DNA of 64,000 nucleotides from Nitrospira sp. (GCA_022226935.1 CP092081.1:4165539-4229538), one strand, 5' to 3'; positions 1 to 9,877 are shown, counted from the stretch's first letter. Numbers and translations: made by a program. Notes: generated by a model from the sequence alone, not told the origin.

Positions 1-1
1 C

Positions 2-394
2 ACGTTCCTTCGGGTGCTTCAGAACAAGCCAGGCGAAGTCCTCGGCAATCCGCGCGCGTTTCTCTTCCGAGTGGCCACGAACTTATTGATTGATCATCAC
101 CGTCGCCAGCAACATCGGGACACGATGACACTGGATGATCCTGAGCGCCCGCTCGATCAGGCGGACCAGGGTCCTTCCATTGAAAGAGTCGTGTGGTCGA
201 AGCAGCAGGTCGCGCGCCTGACACGGGCTATTGAGGAACTGCCTCCGAAGTGCCGCCAGGTATTTCTGCTCATCAAATTTCACCATTTAACTCACGCGGA
301 AGTGGCGACCAAACTCGGCATTGCTCAGAGCACGGTCGTCAAGCACATGATCAAGGCGGTCGACTTTTGTCGCAGCCGGCTCGACGAGCCCTAA
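2..394 (+). CDS. ECF sigma factor, FecI type (5' end outside window)
   Basis: Partial gene. The reading frame is open to the first base of the window and opens with TFLRVLQNKP, which is sigma region 2 material, so the internal GTG at 14 is not the true start. Visible parts are the end of region 2 (PRAFLFRVATNLLIDHHRR) and region 4 (LPPKCRQVFLLIKFHHLTHA followed by EVATKLGIAQSTVVKHMIKA), the helix-turn-helix that reads the -35 element. FecI-type sigma factors direct RNA polymerase to the promoter of their own receptor operon when the receptor signals a bound ferric siderophore. The next gene is a FecR homologue 106 bases downstream, then a transducing receptor, the canonical order. Family call is secure; only the N-terminus is missing. 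Confidence 0.93.
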   Translation, partial: TFLRVLQNKPGEVLGNPRAFLFRVATNLLIDHHRRQQHRDTMTLDDPERPLDQADQGPSIERVVWSKQQVARLTRAIEELPPKCRQVFLLIKFHHLTHAEVATKLGIAQSTVVKHMIKAVDFCRSRLDEP

Positions 395-500
395 CCCGAT
401 TGCCGCTGCCGCATGGATGTTTACCAACTGTGACGCGTCTCCTCTTATGGAGGGAACGGTCGAGCCGACAACGTGACAAGGCCGCAGCTATGGCGCTACC

Positions 501-1502
501 ATGACCCATTCGATGGGTACATCAGACCCCAACACTCTCGCGTCAACCGCATCGGCCTGGCTGGTCCGGATGGAAACCGGAACCGTCACAGCCGACGAGC
601 GTCGGCTGTTTGCCGAGTGGCTGTCCGAGGATCCGGCCCATCCTGCCGCCTATCGTGAGGCCGAACAATTTTGGCGCGCGTTGGATGGCCTGAGCGCGGA
701 CGATATCCGTACGTGGGATCGATTCCTGCCTCAGGAGCCGGCCGATACCTCGACGCCTCCATTTCTTCCATGGCGGCGATACACGGCTCTGGCTGCGTCC
801 GTTCTCCTCGTCGTGGCGATCGGCGCCTGGGCCGCGTTGGCGTGGCTTCCGGTCGGCGACTACCGCACGGCCGTCGGAGAGCAGCGCACTGTTGCCCTCT
901 CCGACGGCTCAACGGTGCAACTCAATACCGACACCGCACTGTCTATCACCATGACGGATGACGCCCGTCGTCTGACACTCCATCGAGGAGAGGCGTTCTT
1001 CACGGTCGCGCCCGATTCCAGCCGCCCCTTCGAAGTTACGGCCGATCACGGGGTGATTCGCGCCTTGGGAACCACCTTCAACGTCCGCACCGAACCCGAT
1101 CAGACCACCGTCACCGTGGCTGAACATGGCGTCAAGGTCATGTTGGAGTCCGATGTCTCCGTAGATGTGCAGGCGGGGGAACGGATTCAGTATCACCGGA
1201 ACCGATGGCTCGGGCCGGTAGAGCGGACGAACATGACCCGCACCTTGGCTTGGCAACGGCACCGGTTGGTGTTCGATAATGACCCGCTGCCCGTCGTCCT
1301 GGCTGAACTGGCGCGTTATCGTTCCGGTCGCCTCGTGTTTCTACGCGATCACTCTCTCAACGAGCTTCTGGTGACCGGGTCGTTTGATACCGATCGTTTG
1401 GATCGCTTCCTCCCTGCCCTGGAGGAAAGTCTTCCGGTCCGCATCGTCAGCATCGCCGATCGCATCTATCTCTTCTACCGATCCCGCCCCGAAAAATCTT
1501 AA
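501..1502 (+). CDS. FecR-family anti-sigma/transmembrane sensor
   Basis: 333-residue protein with the FecR layout: a cytoplasmic N-terminal helical region (about 13-65, with WLVRMETGTVTADERRLFAEW) that binds the sigma factor; one membrane span at about 94-116 (ALAASVLLVVAIGAWAALAW); a periplasmic FecR domain from about 120 (YRTAVGEQRTVALSDGSTVQ); and a C-terminal STN-contacting domain of about 80 residues. In the Fec paradigm this protein receives the signal from the receptor's STN domain in the periplasm and releases or activates the sigma factor. It lies between its sigma gene and its receptor gene. The ATG at 501 fits the usual length of the family. Family certain; the specific partner is inferred from gene order. 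Confidence 0.93.
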   Translation: MTHSMGTSDPNTLASTASAWLVRMETGTVTADERRLFAEWLSEDPAHPAAYREAEQFWRALDGLSADDIRTWDRFLPQEPADTSTPPFLPWRRYTALAASVLLVVAIGAWAALAWLPVGDYRTAVGEQRTVALSDGSTVQLNTDTALSITMTDDARRLTLHRGEAFFTVAPDSSRPFEVTADHGVIRALGTTFNVRTEPDQTTVTVAEHGVKVMLESDVSVDVQAGERIQYHRNRWLGPVERTNMTRTLAWQRHRLVFDNDPLPVVLAELARYRSGRLVFLRDHSLNELLVTGSFDTDRLDRFLPALEESLPVRIVSIADRIYLFYRSRPEKS

Positions 1503-1606
1503 CTCGCAGCATTTTGCAGTAGACCTTTCTTGTCATTCGTCCGTCGTAGTGAATGGACCGTGATCGGTTCCTGTGACATTTCGCATTACGACGGAAAGGA
1601 TGACCC

Positions 1607-4171
1607 ATGTTTGCGTTCCGATTTGCCGGATATCGCCACCACTTCGTTCGTCTGCACCGGGCGTGCCCTCTCGCCCGCACTTTCGTGTTGCTCAGCCTGT
1701 TGATGCTGCATTCAGTGCCCATGGTATCGGCTCAAGGACCGGAGATCTCCGCAGCCTCCCCGCAGAGGTTCGACATTGCGCCCCAGTCGCTGTCATCCGC
1801 CTTAGTGCAGTTTTCCGCTATGGCGCAGATTGAACTGTTGTTCGATGCAGCCATGACGCACGACCTCCGGACTCAAGGAGTGTCGGGCGACCTCGTTCCC
1901 ACAGAGGCTCTGCACATCCTCTTGCAGGATACGGGGCTGCGCGCCCGCACCACATCTTCAGGGAGCATCACGCTCGAACGGATGTCCGTCCCGCCATCCA
2001 CCTCCTCGGCCGGTGCGTCCGGTCTCGCGACGGCAGCGACGCCTGAGGCGGCGCCTCGACCCGCCGCACAAAAGTCGGTGAAAGTTCCTGAGATCGTCGT
2101 GAAAGATGTCCACGAACGAGAGGACGACACTCAGACCTATGTGGCGGAAGACGCGATTTCAGCGACAAGAACCGACACCCCGATTCGTGATGTCCCGCAA
2201 TCGATTCAAGTCATCACGCGCAAGGTCATCGAGGAGCAGCGCACATTCCGGTTGCAAAACACCCTGGAGAATATTTCCGGCATCAATGCGACGGAATCCG
2301 CCGCGTCGCTCTACGATTCGTTGATCATTCGAGGATTCACGGCCACGGATCGCAGTTACTTCCGAAACGGCTTGCTCGACCCCTTCGCACAGTTCACAGC
2401 ATCGGACACGTACAACATTCGCCGGCTGGAAGTCCTGAAAGGCCCGGCTTCCGTCCTGTACGGACAGGGAGATCCGGGCGGCGTGATCAATATCGTGACG
2501 AACAAGCCCCTGCCGAACGCCGCCTATTCGGCGAATGTGACGCTCGGCAATTTTCATTTCTACCGGTCGGAACTCGACGCCACCGGCCCGCTCAATGCCA
2601 GTAAGACGGTCCTCTATCGGTTAAACGTGGCGGGGCAAAAGGCCGGCAGTTTCATAGACTACGCCAATCGAGACGTGGCCGCGATTGCACCGAGCATCAC
2701 CTGGTTGATGAGCTCGCGCACCACCTTGACGGTCGATGCCGACTACCTTCGACGCTGGAGCAACGATCCGTACGGTCTGCCGGCACAGGGCACACTGATT
2801 CCGAACATCAACGGTCCCATTCCGCGGAATCGATCGGTCACATTGGGAGAGTTCAGCACCTTCAACCGCACCTCCTATCGCGTCGGATATGACCTGACCC
2901 ATCAGTTCAACGACAAGTGGTCCATTCGTAATGCTTTTCGCCACACGATTGTGGAAGACGACAAGAATAATCTCTATGCCTCTCCCGTTTCCTTGGACCC
3001 CGACGAACGCACCTTCCAACGCTTCCAGGTGCTCCAACCGCAGATCGCGCGTCGGCATGCCAACTCGATGATCACGAATGTCGTGGGGCACCTTCGCTTT
3101 CTGGAGATGGACCATACTTTGCTGACCGGCGTCGAACTTCGGCAAGAAAAGACGGATCGCTTCGCGTTTACGTTCGCCGGGGCGCCACCGATCGACTTGT
3201 TTGCCCCCGATTATTCGCTCGCGCCGCTGCCGTTCACGGGTGACCTCGTGAGCTCGCAGTCAGAGAACAGGACCGCGGGGATCTATGTCCAAGATCAAGT
3301 GACGATCTTGCCCAATTTGAAATTCATGGGCGGACTACGATTCGACTATATCCATCAATCCACCCAAGCCGTGGGAGCCGATGAACGGAGATCGGACGAT
3401 CATGCCGTCAGTCCCCGTTTGGGGCTGGTGTATCAGCCGATCGAGCCCCTCTCCCTGTATACCTCGTGGACCAGAGGATTCCAGGCCAGTTCGCTGCTCA
3501 ACGTGAATCCCAATGGAGGGTTGTTCAAACCCGAACGGTCGACACAGTACGAGGTCGGCATGAAAACGTTCTTCTTCGACAACCGCGTCTCGGCTACCCT
3601 GGCTTGGTTTCACCTGACCCGTGAAAATCTCCTGACCCCCAATCCCGATCCCGGGCTCGCCGCCCTGGGCTACTCCGTTCAAACTGGTGAGCAGCGCAGC
3701 CAAGGCATTGAATTGGATATCACCGCGCAACTGACGCCGGGATGGAATATCCTCACCGGGTATGCCTACACCGATGCCGAAGTCACAAAAGACAACGACA
3801 CGTCGTTGGTCGCCAAACGGCTCGCCAACGTGCCCTACAATAAATTCACGTTCTGGTCGACTTATCACGTCCAGGAAGGTTTGTTGCAAGGTTTCGGGGT
3901 CGGCGGTGGGCTCTTCGCCTACACGAGCCGGAACGCCTCCATCTTCGGAGATCAAACCGAGATGCCCGGGTATATCCGCGCCGATGCCGCTCTGTACTAC
4001 AACCATGACCTGCAGAAGGGCAACTGGATGGGGGCGAAGAGCATGCATCTCGCCCTCAACATCAGAAATCTTCTGGATCAGCGGTATGTGGCCACCTCCT
4101 ACAACGGTTCGAGCCTGTTCTTTTTCGGCGAGCCTCGGACCGTGCTGGCCACTGTTGGGGTAAGGTTCTAA
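1607..4171 (+). CDS. TonB-dependent ferric-siderophore receptor with signalling (STN) domain
   Basis: 854 residues. A signal peptide ends near residue 42 (VSAQ). An STN (secretin/TonB short N-terminal) domain at about 52-123 begins QRFDIAPQSLSSALVQFSA; it touches FecR in the periplasm. A Pro/Ala-rich linker leads to the putative TonB box PEIVVKD (161-167). The plug follows (TPIRDVPQSIQVITRKVIEE, then IRGF and LEVLKGPASVLYGQGDPGGV), then the 22-strand barrel, ending in an aromatic residue (ATVGVRF), as outer-membrane proteins do. The start ATG has AAAGGA just upstream. Such receptors import a ferric chelate using TonB energy and report its binding. The actual ligand cannot be read from sequence; FhuE/FpvA-like siderophore receptors are the nearest type. 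Confidence 0.93.
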   Translation: MFAFRFAGYRHHFVRLHRACPLARTFVLLSLLMLHSVPMVSAQGPEISAASPQRFDIAPQSLSSALVQFSAMAQIELLFDAAMTHDLRTQGVSGDLVPTEALHILLQDTGLRARTTSSGSITLERMSVPPSTSSAGASGLATAATPEAAPRPAAQKSVKVPEIVVKDVHEREDDTQTYVAEDAISATRTDTPIRDVPQSIQVITRKVIEEQRTFRLQNTLENISGINATESAASLYDSLIIRGFTATDRSYFRNGLLDPFAQFTASDTYNIRRLEVLKGPASVLYGQGDPGGVINIVTNKPLPNAAYSANVTLGNFHFYRSELDATGPLNASKTVLYRLNVAGQKAGSFIDYANRDVAAIAPSITWLMSSRTTLTVDADYLRRWSNDPYGLPAQGTLIPNINGPIPRNRSVTLGEFSTFNRTSYRVGYDLTHQFNDKWSIRNAFRHTIVEDDKNNLYASPVSLDPDERTFQRFQVLQPQIARRHANSMITNVVGHLRFLEMDHTLLTGVELRQEKTDRFAFTFAGAPPIDLFAPDYSLAPLPFTGDLVSSQSENRTAGIYVQDQVTILPNLKFMGGLRFDYIHQSTQAVGADERRSDDHAVSPRLGLVYQPIEPLSLYTSWTRGFQASSLLNVNPNGGLFKPERSTQYEVGMKTFFFDNRVSATLAWFHLTRENLLTPNPDPGLAALGYSVQTGEQRSQGIELDITAQLTPGWNILTGYAYTDAEVTKDNDTSLVAKRLANVPYNKFTFWSTYHVQEGLLQGFGVGGGLFAYTSRNASIFGDQTEMPGYIRADAALYYNHDLQKGNWMGAKSMHLALNIRNLLDQRYVATSYNGSSLFFFGEPRTVLATVGVRF

Positions 4172-4175
4172 GGCC

Positions 4176-4442
4176 ATGCCGTTGATCTTGATTGGGACAG
4201 GTCTTCTCTTCGCCCTTCTGTCCGCCTGCGCTGAGGGCCGGTGGGTGCATACGGACAGGACCGACGGCCAAATGCAGGACGATTGGAATCACTGCAAGGA
4301 GGAGGTGCTCGCGGGGGAAGAGCATAGGAAAGAAACCCTCGCCGGCGGCATCAACTTAAGCGGCTGCATGCACTCGAAGGGCTATCGCTACGTCGAAGAC
4401 CCCGGGCCGAAGACAGAAACTGACTCCGCGACACGACACTGA
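4176..4442 (+). CDS. Small lipoprotein downstream of receptor
   Basis: 88 residues starting 4 bases after the receptor stop, so probably co-transcribed and co-translated. The N-terminus is a lipoprotein signal with the lipobox LLSAC (Cys at residue 18), after which the mature part is small, charged and contains two further cysteines (WNHCKEE and LSGCMHSKGYRY) that could form a disulphide. No enzymatic domain is visible. I do not recognise the family. Its place suggests a periplasmic or outer-membrane accessory of the cassette 1 receptor, but this is inference from position only. Confidence 0.7.
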   Translation: MPLILIGTGLLFALLSACAEGRWVHTDRTDGQMQDDWNHCKEEVLAGEEHRKETLAGGINLSGCMHSKGYRYVEDPGPKTETDSATRH

Positions 4443-4446
4443 CACC

Positions 4447-4472
4447 GCAGGTGCTGCCTGTGCGGCACCTGC
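4447..4472 (+). terminator. Hairpin after cassette 1 (terminator-like, no T tract)
   Basis: Perfect 8-bp inverted repeat GCAGGTGC / GCACCTGC with a 10-base loop, starting 5 bases after the lipoprotein stop. No run of T follows, so intrinsic termination is doubtful. It is placed where cassette 1 should end and before the sigma gene of cassette 2. Confidence 0.35.
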
Positions 4473-4641
4473 CCCGTCCCCGCCCGTCCCCTCCGAATCC
4501 GTGCGGCCCTCCTCGATGCGGATCTTCCGGACGCCTTCATCGCCCATATCGCCATTCCGCCACCTTGCGGCAGGTTGGGTTTTTTACATCTCGCCCGTCA
4601 GCCCTTTTCAGGAAGGACATCCATCATTCAGGAGTGTAGAC

Positions 4642-5226
4642 ATGGCCGTTGCGGCCCAAGCCAATTATGATGCGGTCAACGCCCACTCCGCCCGGCAAGA
4701 ACCTGCCTCAACAATGGAATCCAATCCGAGCAATCGAACGCTGGGCGCTTACACAGAATACTATCGCGAGCTTCTCAGCTTCCTGACGGCCAAGCTTCGT
4801 TGTCCGCACGAAGCGGCAGACTTGGCGCAGGAAACGTTCGCCAGACTCCTCGCGATCGATAACCCGAACGTGGTCCGCCAACCGCGAGCCTTTCTCTATC
4901 GCATCGCCCGCAACCTCGCCATCGACTCGAGCCGGAAATATTCCGTCCGTAATCGGTTCTTTATCGATCTCAGCGAGCTGGAAGAAGCCCCTTCCGCCGC
5001 CCCGCTACCGGATTATCTGGTCGAGGGCAATCAACTCAGACGCGCACTGGATCAGACGATCACTGAAATGCCGCCTCGCCGGCGGGATGTCTTTCTGCTC
5101 TACCGCTTCGCCGGGTTGAAGCAGGCGGAAATTGCCGAACGGCTCGGCATTTCAACCTCGATGGTGGAGCGGCACTTGATGAAGGCCATGGCGCAATGCA
5201 GACAACGATTGCAATCATATCTGTGA
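4642..5226 (+). CDS. ECF sigma factor, FecI type (cassette 2)
   Basis: 194 residues from the ATG at 4642, chosen because AGGAG lies 7 bases upstream; the frame is open further 5' to 4501 but has no comparable ribosome site. Region 2 spans about 35-100 (TEYYRELLSFLTAKLRCPHE, AADLAQETFARLL, PRAFLYRIARNLAID) and region 4 about 135-190 (MPPRRRDVFLLYRFAGLKQA, EIAERLGISTSMVERHLMKA). It is followed after 34 bases by a FecR gene and then a receptor. It presumably activates the receptor promoter of its own cassette under iron starvation. The N-terminal 30 residues before region 2 are poorly conserved and may be dispensable. Confidence 0.93.
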   Translation: MAVAAQANYDAVNAHSARQEPASTMESNPSNRTLGAYTEYYRELLSFLTAKLRCPHEAADLAQETFARLLAIDNPNVVRQPRAFLYRIARNLAIDSSRKYSVRNRFFIDLSELEEAPSAAPLPDYLVEGNQLRRALDQTITEMPPRRRDVFLLYRFAGLKQAEIAERLGISTSMVERHLMKAMAQCRQRLQSYL

Positions 5227-5260
5227 CACCCGTCTCACGAGTCCGAGGCTCCGGTCGGCC

Positions 5261-6301
5261 ATGAACGATTCATCGCCTCCATCTGGACCGACTGCGGCCG
5301 AGGACGCCCTCCGATGGTTTCTGCGGCTGCGGGAACCGGACTGCTCCGCCGAGGAGACCAGGCTCTTCGAACAATGGCTGACCGCCGCCCCTGCCCACCG
5401 CACAGAGTATCTGACGGTACAGGCGACGTGGAAACATTTGGATGCCGTTGCGACTCGACCGAGTCCCGAATTGCAACGCCACCTCGCCCAGGCGATGACC
5501 ATGCACGCGAAACCTCAGAAAGAACATCAGAGAGAACATCGGAGCAGGGTCATCGGGCCATTGACGGCGTTGGCGGCGATGCTTCTTCTGGTGAGTGGAA
5601 CCTTGTGGTGGTGGTCGTCTTTCGCGGTCACGGAAAGCACATACCGCACGGCCAAAGGAATGCACCAGACCGTCTCCCTGTCCGATGGCACGATCATGGA
5701 TCTCAATACCGACAGCCACGTCACGGTACGAATGTGGGGTCGCGGCCGGCAGGTGATCCTCCACACGGGTGAAGCCTACTTTACGATCGCAAACGATACG
5801 GCGAGGCCGTTCGAAGTCGTCGCACTCAACGGGCGGATCCACGACATCGGCACGCAATTTTCGGTCTATCGGCAGGCCGAGCGCGTCCTGGTAGCCGTCG
5901 AAAGCGGAGCGATCGACGTGACCGTTCCCTCCTCGGGCCATGGGCCTTCACAAGCCCACATCCTGAGTCCTGGAGAACGAGCCACCTACACCACGACGGG
6001 CGAGTGGTCGCAGCTCGATCAGGTCGACCCGCGGAGAATCGCAGCCTGGCGGCAGGGCACGCTCCGGTTCGAACGCATGCCGTTGATTGACGCCATCCGG
6101 GAAGTCGAACGCTACTGGACCGGGCGGATTCTCCTGGCCGATCCGGCGTTGGGAACCATCTCCGTGAGCGGGGTGTTCAACCATCATGATCTTGCCGAGT
6201 TTTTTACGGCGCTCCCGACCATTATCCCGGTTCAGGTCACCCGTCGCGACGGGGCCATTATCCTCAGCGCTCCGCTGATACCGCCCGCGCGTCCGCAGTA
6301 A
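5261..6301 (+). CDS. FecR-family anti-sigma/transmembrane sensor (cassette 2)
   Basis: 346 residues. The N-terminal helical region (about 12-65, with ALRWFLRLREPDCSAEETRL) is cytoplasmic. One membrane span lies at about 98-122 (LTALAAMLLLVSGTLWWW). The periplasmic FecR domain starts near 128 (YRTAKGMHQTVSLSDGTIMD) and includes the typical HTGEAYFTIANDTARPFEVV stretch. The C-terminal part (FNHHDLAEFFTALPTIIPVQ) is the receptor-contacting end. It sits between a FecI-type sigma gene and an STN-bearing receptor, so it should relay that receptor's signal. Nothing unusual in length or key motifs. Confidence 0.93.
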   Translation: MNDSSPPSGPTAAEDALRWFLRLREPDCSAEETRLFEQWLTAAPAHRTEYLTVQATWKHLDAVATRPSPELQRHLAQAMTMHAKPQKEHQREHRSRVIGPLTALAAMLLLVSGTLWWWSSFAVTESTYRTAKGMHQTVSLSDGTIMDLNTDSHVTVRMWGRGRQVILHTGEAYFTIANDTARPFEVVALNGRIHDIGTQFSVYRQAERVLVAVESGAIDVTVPSSGHGPSQAHILSPGERATYTTTGEWSQLDQVDPRRIAAWRQGTLRFERMPLIDAIREVERYWTGRILLADPALGTISVSGVFNHHDLAEFFTALPTIIPVQVTRRDGAIILSAPLIPPARPQ

Positions 6302-6410
6302 ATCCCTGACACGTTCACACCGGCAGGTTGGGGATCCGCTCCCTCACTCGTCTTCTGTACTGATTGAGAATGGTGTTCACCGCCACAGATCCGCATGAGG
6401 GAGCACGATA

Positions 6411-8870
6411 ATGACCGTGAGGAAATGCGATATCGCCCAACCCACGCGAGCCACGGTGAGCCGGTGGCTGCGCGCGCTCGTCCGAGCCTTGGCAGCCCTG
6501 CTGGCAATCACGAATCTGGCCGCGGCACAGGCGAGTGCCCACGATGCGGTGCTGCCGTTCGACATTCCGGCCCAATCACTGCCCGCGGCGCTGGATGCCT
6601 TTGCGGAGCAGGCTCATGTTCAGATGCTCTACACGGCGGACAGTGTGAATAATCTGCAGTCCACGCCGGTCTCCGGACAACTGTCGGCCGAACAGGCGTT
6701 GCAACAGCTCTTGCAAGGCACCGGGTTATCGTTTCGGTCCGGGGGACCGAACACCATCACGGTCGTGACCTCGCCGGCGGAGTCGAGCCACGAAAGCGCT
6801 CCACCCGCACAGGATCGCTCACGCACACAGAAACCGGTCAAGGTGCCCGAAATCGTGGTGAAGGACGTACAGGCGCGCGAAGACGCCACCTCCTACGTTG
6901 CGGATGAAACGAACACGGCCACGAAAAGCGACATCCCGTTACTCGAAACGCCGCAGTCCATCAGCGTCATCACGCGCGCCCGCATGCAGGCGCAGGAGAT
7001 CAATTCGATCGCCGAAGCCTTGCGCTATACCCCCGGTGTTCAAGGCGAGCCGTTCGGGTTCGATTCCCGCTTGACCTGGCTCAGGTTTCGAGGATTCGAC
7101 AACACCACGAACGGCCTCTTCAAGGACGGTCTGCAACTCCGGAATCCGGCCTTCGGCATCAGCTATAACCTGGAACCCTACGGCGCGGAACAGTTGGATG
7201 TGCTGCGCGGACCGGCATCTTTTCTGTACGGGCAGGGAAGTCCCGGAGGGCTCCTCAACTATGTTTCGAAGCGGCCGACACAGGAGTCGCTGCATGAAGT
7301 GCAATTCCTGGCCGGCAATTTCGGCCGCTACGAAGGCCGATTCGATTTCGGAGGCCGGATCAAAGACAGCGACACCTTCGCCTTCCGGCTGACCGGCTTG
7401 TTCAGGGAAAGCGGCACGCAGATCGACAATGTGTCGAACGATCGCGTGTACCTCGCACCGGCTTTGACCTGGCGCCTGGCCCCCAGCACCAGCGTGACCT
7501 TTTTCGCGACCTATCAGAAAGACCGGGCAGGCGCGACACCCTGGTTGCCTGCCGAGGGGACATTACGACCCAATCCCAACGGATTTCTTCAGCCGCAGCG
7601 GTTTACCGGTCAGCCTGGAATCGATCGATACCACCGCACCGAACATTCCGTCGGCTATGAGTTCCACCACCAGATTTCTGAACATTGGAAGTTTCTGCAG
7701 AAAGTGCGCTACAACGCGAACGAGACCGACAGTGTTTCGACGTATGTCTTTGGGGTGGAGCCGGACCAGCGTACGGCGCTTCGAGACCAGTGGACCAGTT
7801 ATGGCAAGTTGAGCGCCATCGCGCTCGACAATCAGTTGACCGGAAAACTGTCCACCGGTCCGTTCCATCATACCTTGCTGGGCGGCATCGATTTACAACG
7901 GGTTTCCCTGCGCTATCATCAAAATTTCGCGGAAGCCTCCTCGATCGACCTCTTCAATCGGCATGACTATGGCGCGCTGGGCGTCGTCCCGTACTTCGAC
8001 AGCAGGCAGGACACGACGCAATTGCAAACCGGCGTCTATCTTCAAGATCAGGTCAAGATGTTCGACAAGTGGCTGCTCACGCTCGGGGGCCGCCACGATT
8101 GGGCGAGGAATGAGACCACCGACAACGTGGCCGGCACCACCAGCGTTCAACATGATCGCAAAGCGACCGGTCGCGCCGCACTGACCTATCTGTTCTACAG
8201 CGGGCTCGCACCCTACGTGAGCTACTCGACGTTCTTTTTACCCTCTATCGGGGTCGGCGCCGACGGTCGACAATTCAAGCCGGAAACCGGCCGCCAGTAT
8301 GAGGTCGGGGTGAAATATCAGATTCCCCACACCCGCGCATTCCTCACGGCAGCAGTGTTTGATCTCATGCGAGAAAACTATGTGCAGACCGATCCGGGCA
8401 CGTTCCTGCCGGTCCAGCGCGGCGAGGCCCGTTCTCGAGGACTCGAACTGGAAGCCGTCGCCAGCTTCGATGCGGGCTGGGACCTCATTGCCTCTTACAC
8501 GCTGATGGATAACGAGATCCGCGAAACCATCGATCCGGTGGAGCAGGGAAAACGCTTGCTGCAGATCCCCTCCCAATTCGGTTCCTTGTGGGCGAAATAC
8601 ACCGCCTCCCGAGGGAAGTGGAAAGGCCTGGGAATCGGCGGCGGCGCGCGTTATACCGGCTACAATTATGCCGATGCGGCCAATACCTTCCGTGTTCCCA
8701 GTTTCGTGGTGGGAGACGCCGTCGTCGACTATACCTGGAACCATTATCGATTCGCCCTGAACATCAGCAACATCTTGAACCATAACGCCTTCACCTGCTT
8801 CAACGAGGGCACCACCTGTACGTTCGGCGAGCGGCGCACCGTGGTGGGAACCGTCGCCTATCGATGGTGA
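6411..8870 (+). CDS. TonB-dependent siderophore receptor with STN domain (cassette 2)
   Basis: 819 residues from the ATG at 6411, preceded by GAGGGAG. Signal peptide about 1-43 with a long basic n-region; STN domain about 48-118 (LPFDIPAQSLPAALDAFAEQ); TonB box PEIVVKD at 146-152; plug with TPQSISVITRARMQ, LRFRGFD and LDVLRGPASFLYGQGSPGGL; then the barrel ending in VGTVAYRW. A cysteine pair near the C-terminus (FTCFNEGTTCTFG) lies in the last extracellular loop, as in several ferrichrome/ferrioxamine-type receptors. Expected role is surface sensing and import of a ferric siderophore. Ligand unknown. Confidence 0.93.
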   Translation: MTVRKCDIAQPTRATVSRWLRALVRALAALLAITNLAAAQASAHDAVLPFDIPAQSLPAALDAFAEQAHVQMLYTADSVNNLQSTPVSGQLSAEQALQQLLQGTGLSFRSGGPNTITVVTSPAESSHESAPPAQDRSRTQKPVKVPEIVVKDVQAREDATSYVADETNTATKSDIPLLETPQSISVITRARMQAQEINSIAEALRYTPGVQGEPFGFDSRLTWLRFRGFDNTTNGLFKDGLQLRNPAFGISYNLEPYGAEQLDVLRGPASFLYGQGSPGGLLNYVSKRPTQESLHEVQFLAGNFGRYEGRFDFGGRIKDSDTFAFRLTGLFRESGTQIDNVSNDRVYLAPALTWRLAPSTSVTFFATYQKDRAGATPWLPAEGTLRPNPNGFLQPQRFTGQPGIDRYHRTEHSVGYEFHHQISEHWKFLQKVRYNANETDSVSTYVFGVEPDQRTALRDQWTSYGKLSAIALDNQLTGKLSTGPFHHTLLGGIDLQRVSLRYHQNFAEASSIDLFNRHDYGALGVVPYFDSRQDTTQLQTGVYLQDQVKMFDKWLLTLGGRHDWARNETTDNVAGTTSVQHDRKATGRAALTYLFYSGLAPYVSYSTFFLPSIGVGADGRQFKPETGRQYEVGVKYQIPHTRAFLTAAVFDLMRENYVQTDPGTFLPVQRGEARSRGLELEAVASFDAGWDLIASYTLMDNEIRETIDPVEQGKRLLQIPSQFGSLWAKYTASRGKWKGLGIGGGARYTGYNYADAANTFRVPSFVVGDAVVDYTWNHYRFALNISNILNHNAFTCFNEGTTCTFGERRTVVGTVAYRW

Positions 8871-9358
8871 CGGGCGTCACCAGAACCGAGGCCGGCAGGC
8901 GTTCCGGCCTGTGGTTCCGTTCAAGCCACGTGCGCCGGCGAGGCATGACCATCCGCATGACGAGACCATGCCTGACACACCCGGACCGCGAAGATCACCC
9001 CGTCCTCACGCAGGTGTCGACGCATAGCGAACGCGCGAGGATGGCGTGCCTCCGTCCCTCTGCTCTCGACGGTTCCACATAGGCGCGTGACTCTCCGCGA
9101 GCGGCAAAACAACCTACCACGCTCCGCTGAGGCGGGGTCTCTTTTCCCCTCGCCACAGGATTTCAGCCGTTCGGCGAAACTCCGGATGTTGAGCATGGTG
9201 TTTCAGCGGTGATGCATGTAGGGTCTGCGCGTCCACTGCGTGATGGTTGTGTTCCGTATGACATCGACCGACATCGAACAACTCCCTCGCTGGCATCAGC
9301 CGCCGGCGTTTATCCTCGACGGACTCCTGCTGCCCCCAGGCACACCCCGATTGTATCC
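8871..9358. other. Intergenic region between cassettes 2 and 3
   Basis: 488 bases with no convincing gene on either strand; the open frames here have no homology-like features. Apart from a hairpin at 8889-8910 I see nothing definite. It must hold the promoter of the cassette 3 sigma gene, which I could not pinpoint. Confidence 0.5.
8889..8910 (+). terminator. Hairpin after cassette 2 receptor (terminator-like)
   Basis: Perfect 7-bp stem AGGCCGG / CCGGCCT with an 8-base loop, 18 bases after the receptor stop. No T tract follows, so this is only a candidate transcription end. Confidence 0.35.
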
Positions 9359-9877
9359 ATGAGCACATCGTCCCCTTCAGAGTTGGAAGGATTTTTTCGG
9401 GACTACCGATCTGAGCTGGTTGCCAGGCTGAGACGCATCGTCGGATGCGCCGACACCGCTGCAGACCTTCTGCAAGAGACCTACTTGCGCGCCATGGGCA
9501 GTCCGCATGAACTGAAGATCGCGTATCCGCGCGCCTATCTCCATCGAATCGCCACAAATTTGGCACTTGATCACCTTCGGAAGCAAAAGCTGCGGGCTCC
9601 CCTCCACGTGCCGCTGGAGGACGCGGCAATCGTGCCCAGCGGTGCCCCGGCACCCGTGGATGAAATCTACGGGAAGCAGCGGCTGGCCGTCTTTCAGAAC
9701 GCGTTTCTGTCTCTTCCACACGTGACGCAACACGTGTTGTGGCTGCGCCGGGTGCAGGGATGTCCGCACGAAGAAATCGCGACGCGTCTCAATTTGACGA
9801 AACGACAAGTGGAAAACCATCTGGCCAAAGCGCTATACCATTGCCAGAAAGCCCTCGACGACCTCACGGGGGCATGA
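9359..9877 (+). CDS. ECF sigma factor, FecI type (cassette 3)
   Basis: 172 residues from the ATG at 9359 (MSTSSPSELEGFFRDYRSEL). The frame is open upstream to 9209 but the extra 50 residues look like translated intergenic DNA. Region 2: ADTAADLLQETYLRAMGSPH and YPRAYLHRIATNLALDHLRK. Region 4: SLPHVTQHVLWLRRVQGCPH and EEIATRLNLTKRQVENHLAK. The stop codon overlaps the FecR start by 4 bases (ATGA), so the two are translationally coupled, the tightest arrangement of the five cassettes. No clear Shine-Dalgarno sequence lies before the chosen start, so the exact N-terminus is less sure than the family. Confidence 0.9.
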   Translation: MSTSSPSELEGFFRDYRSELVARLRRIVGCADTAADLLQETYLRAMGSPHELKIAYPRAYLHRIATNLALDHLRKQKLRAPLHVPLEDAAIVPSGAPAPVDEIYGKQRLAVFQNAFLSLPHVTQHVLWLRRVQGCPHEEIATRLNLTKRQVENHLAKALYHCQKALDDLTGA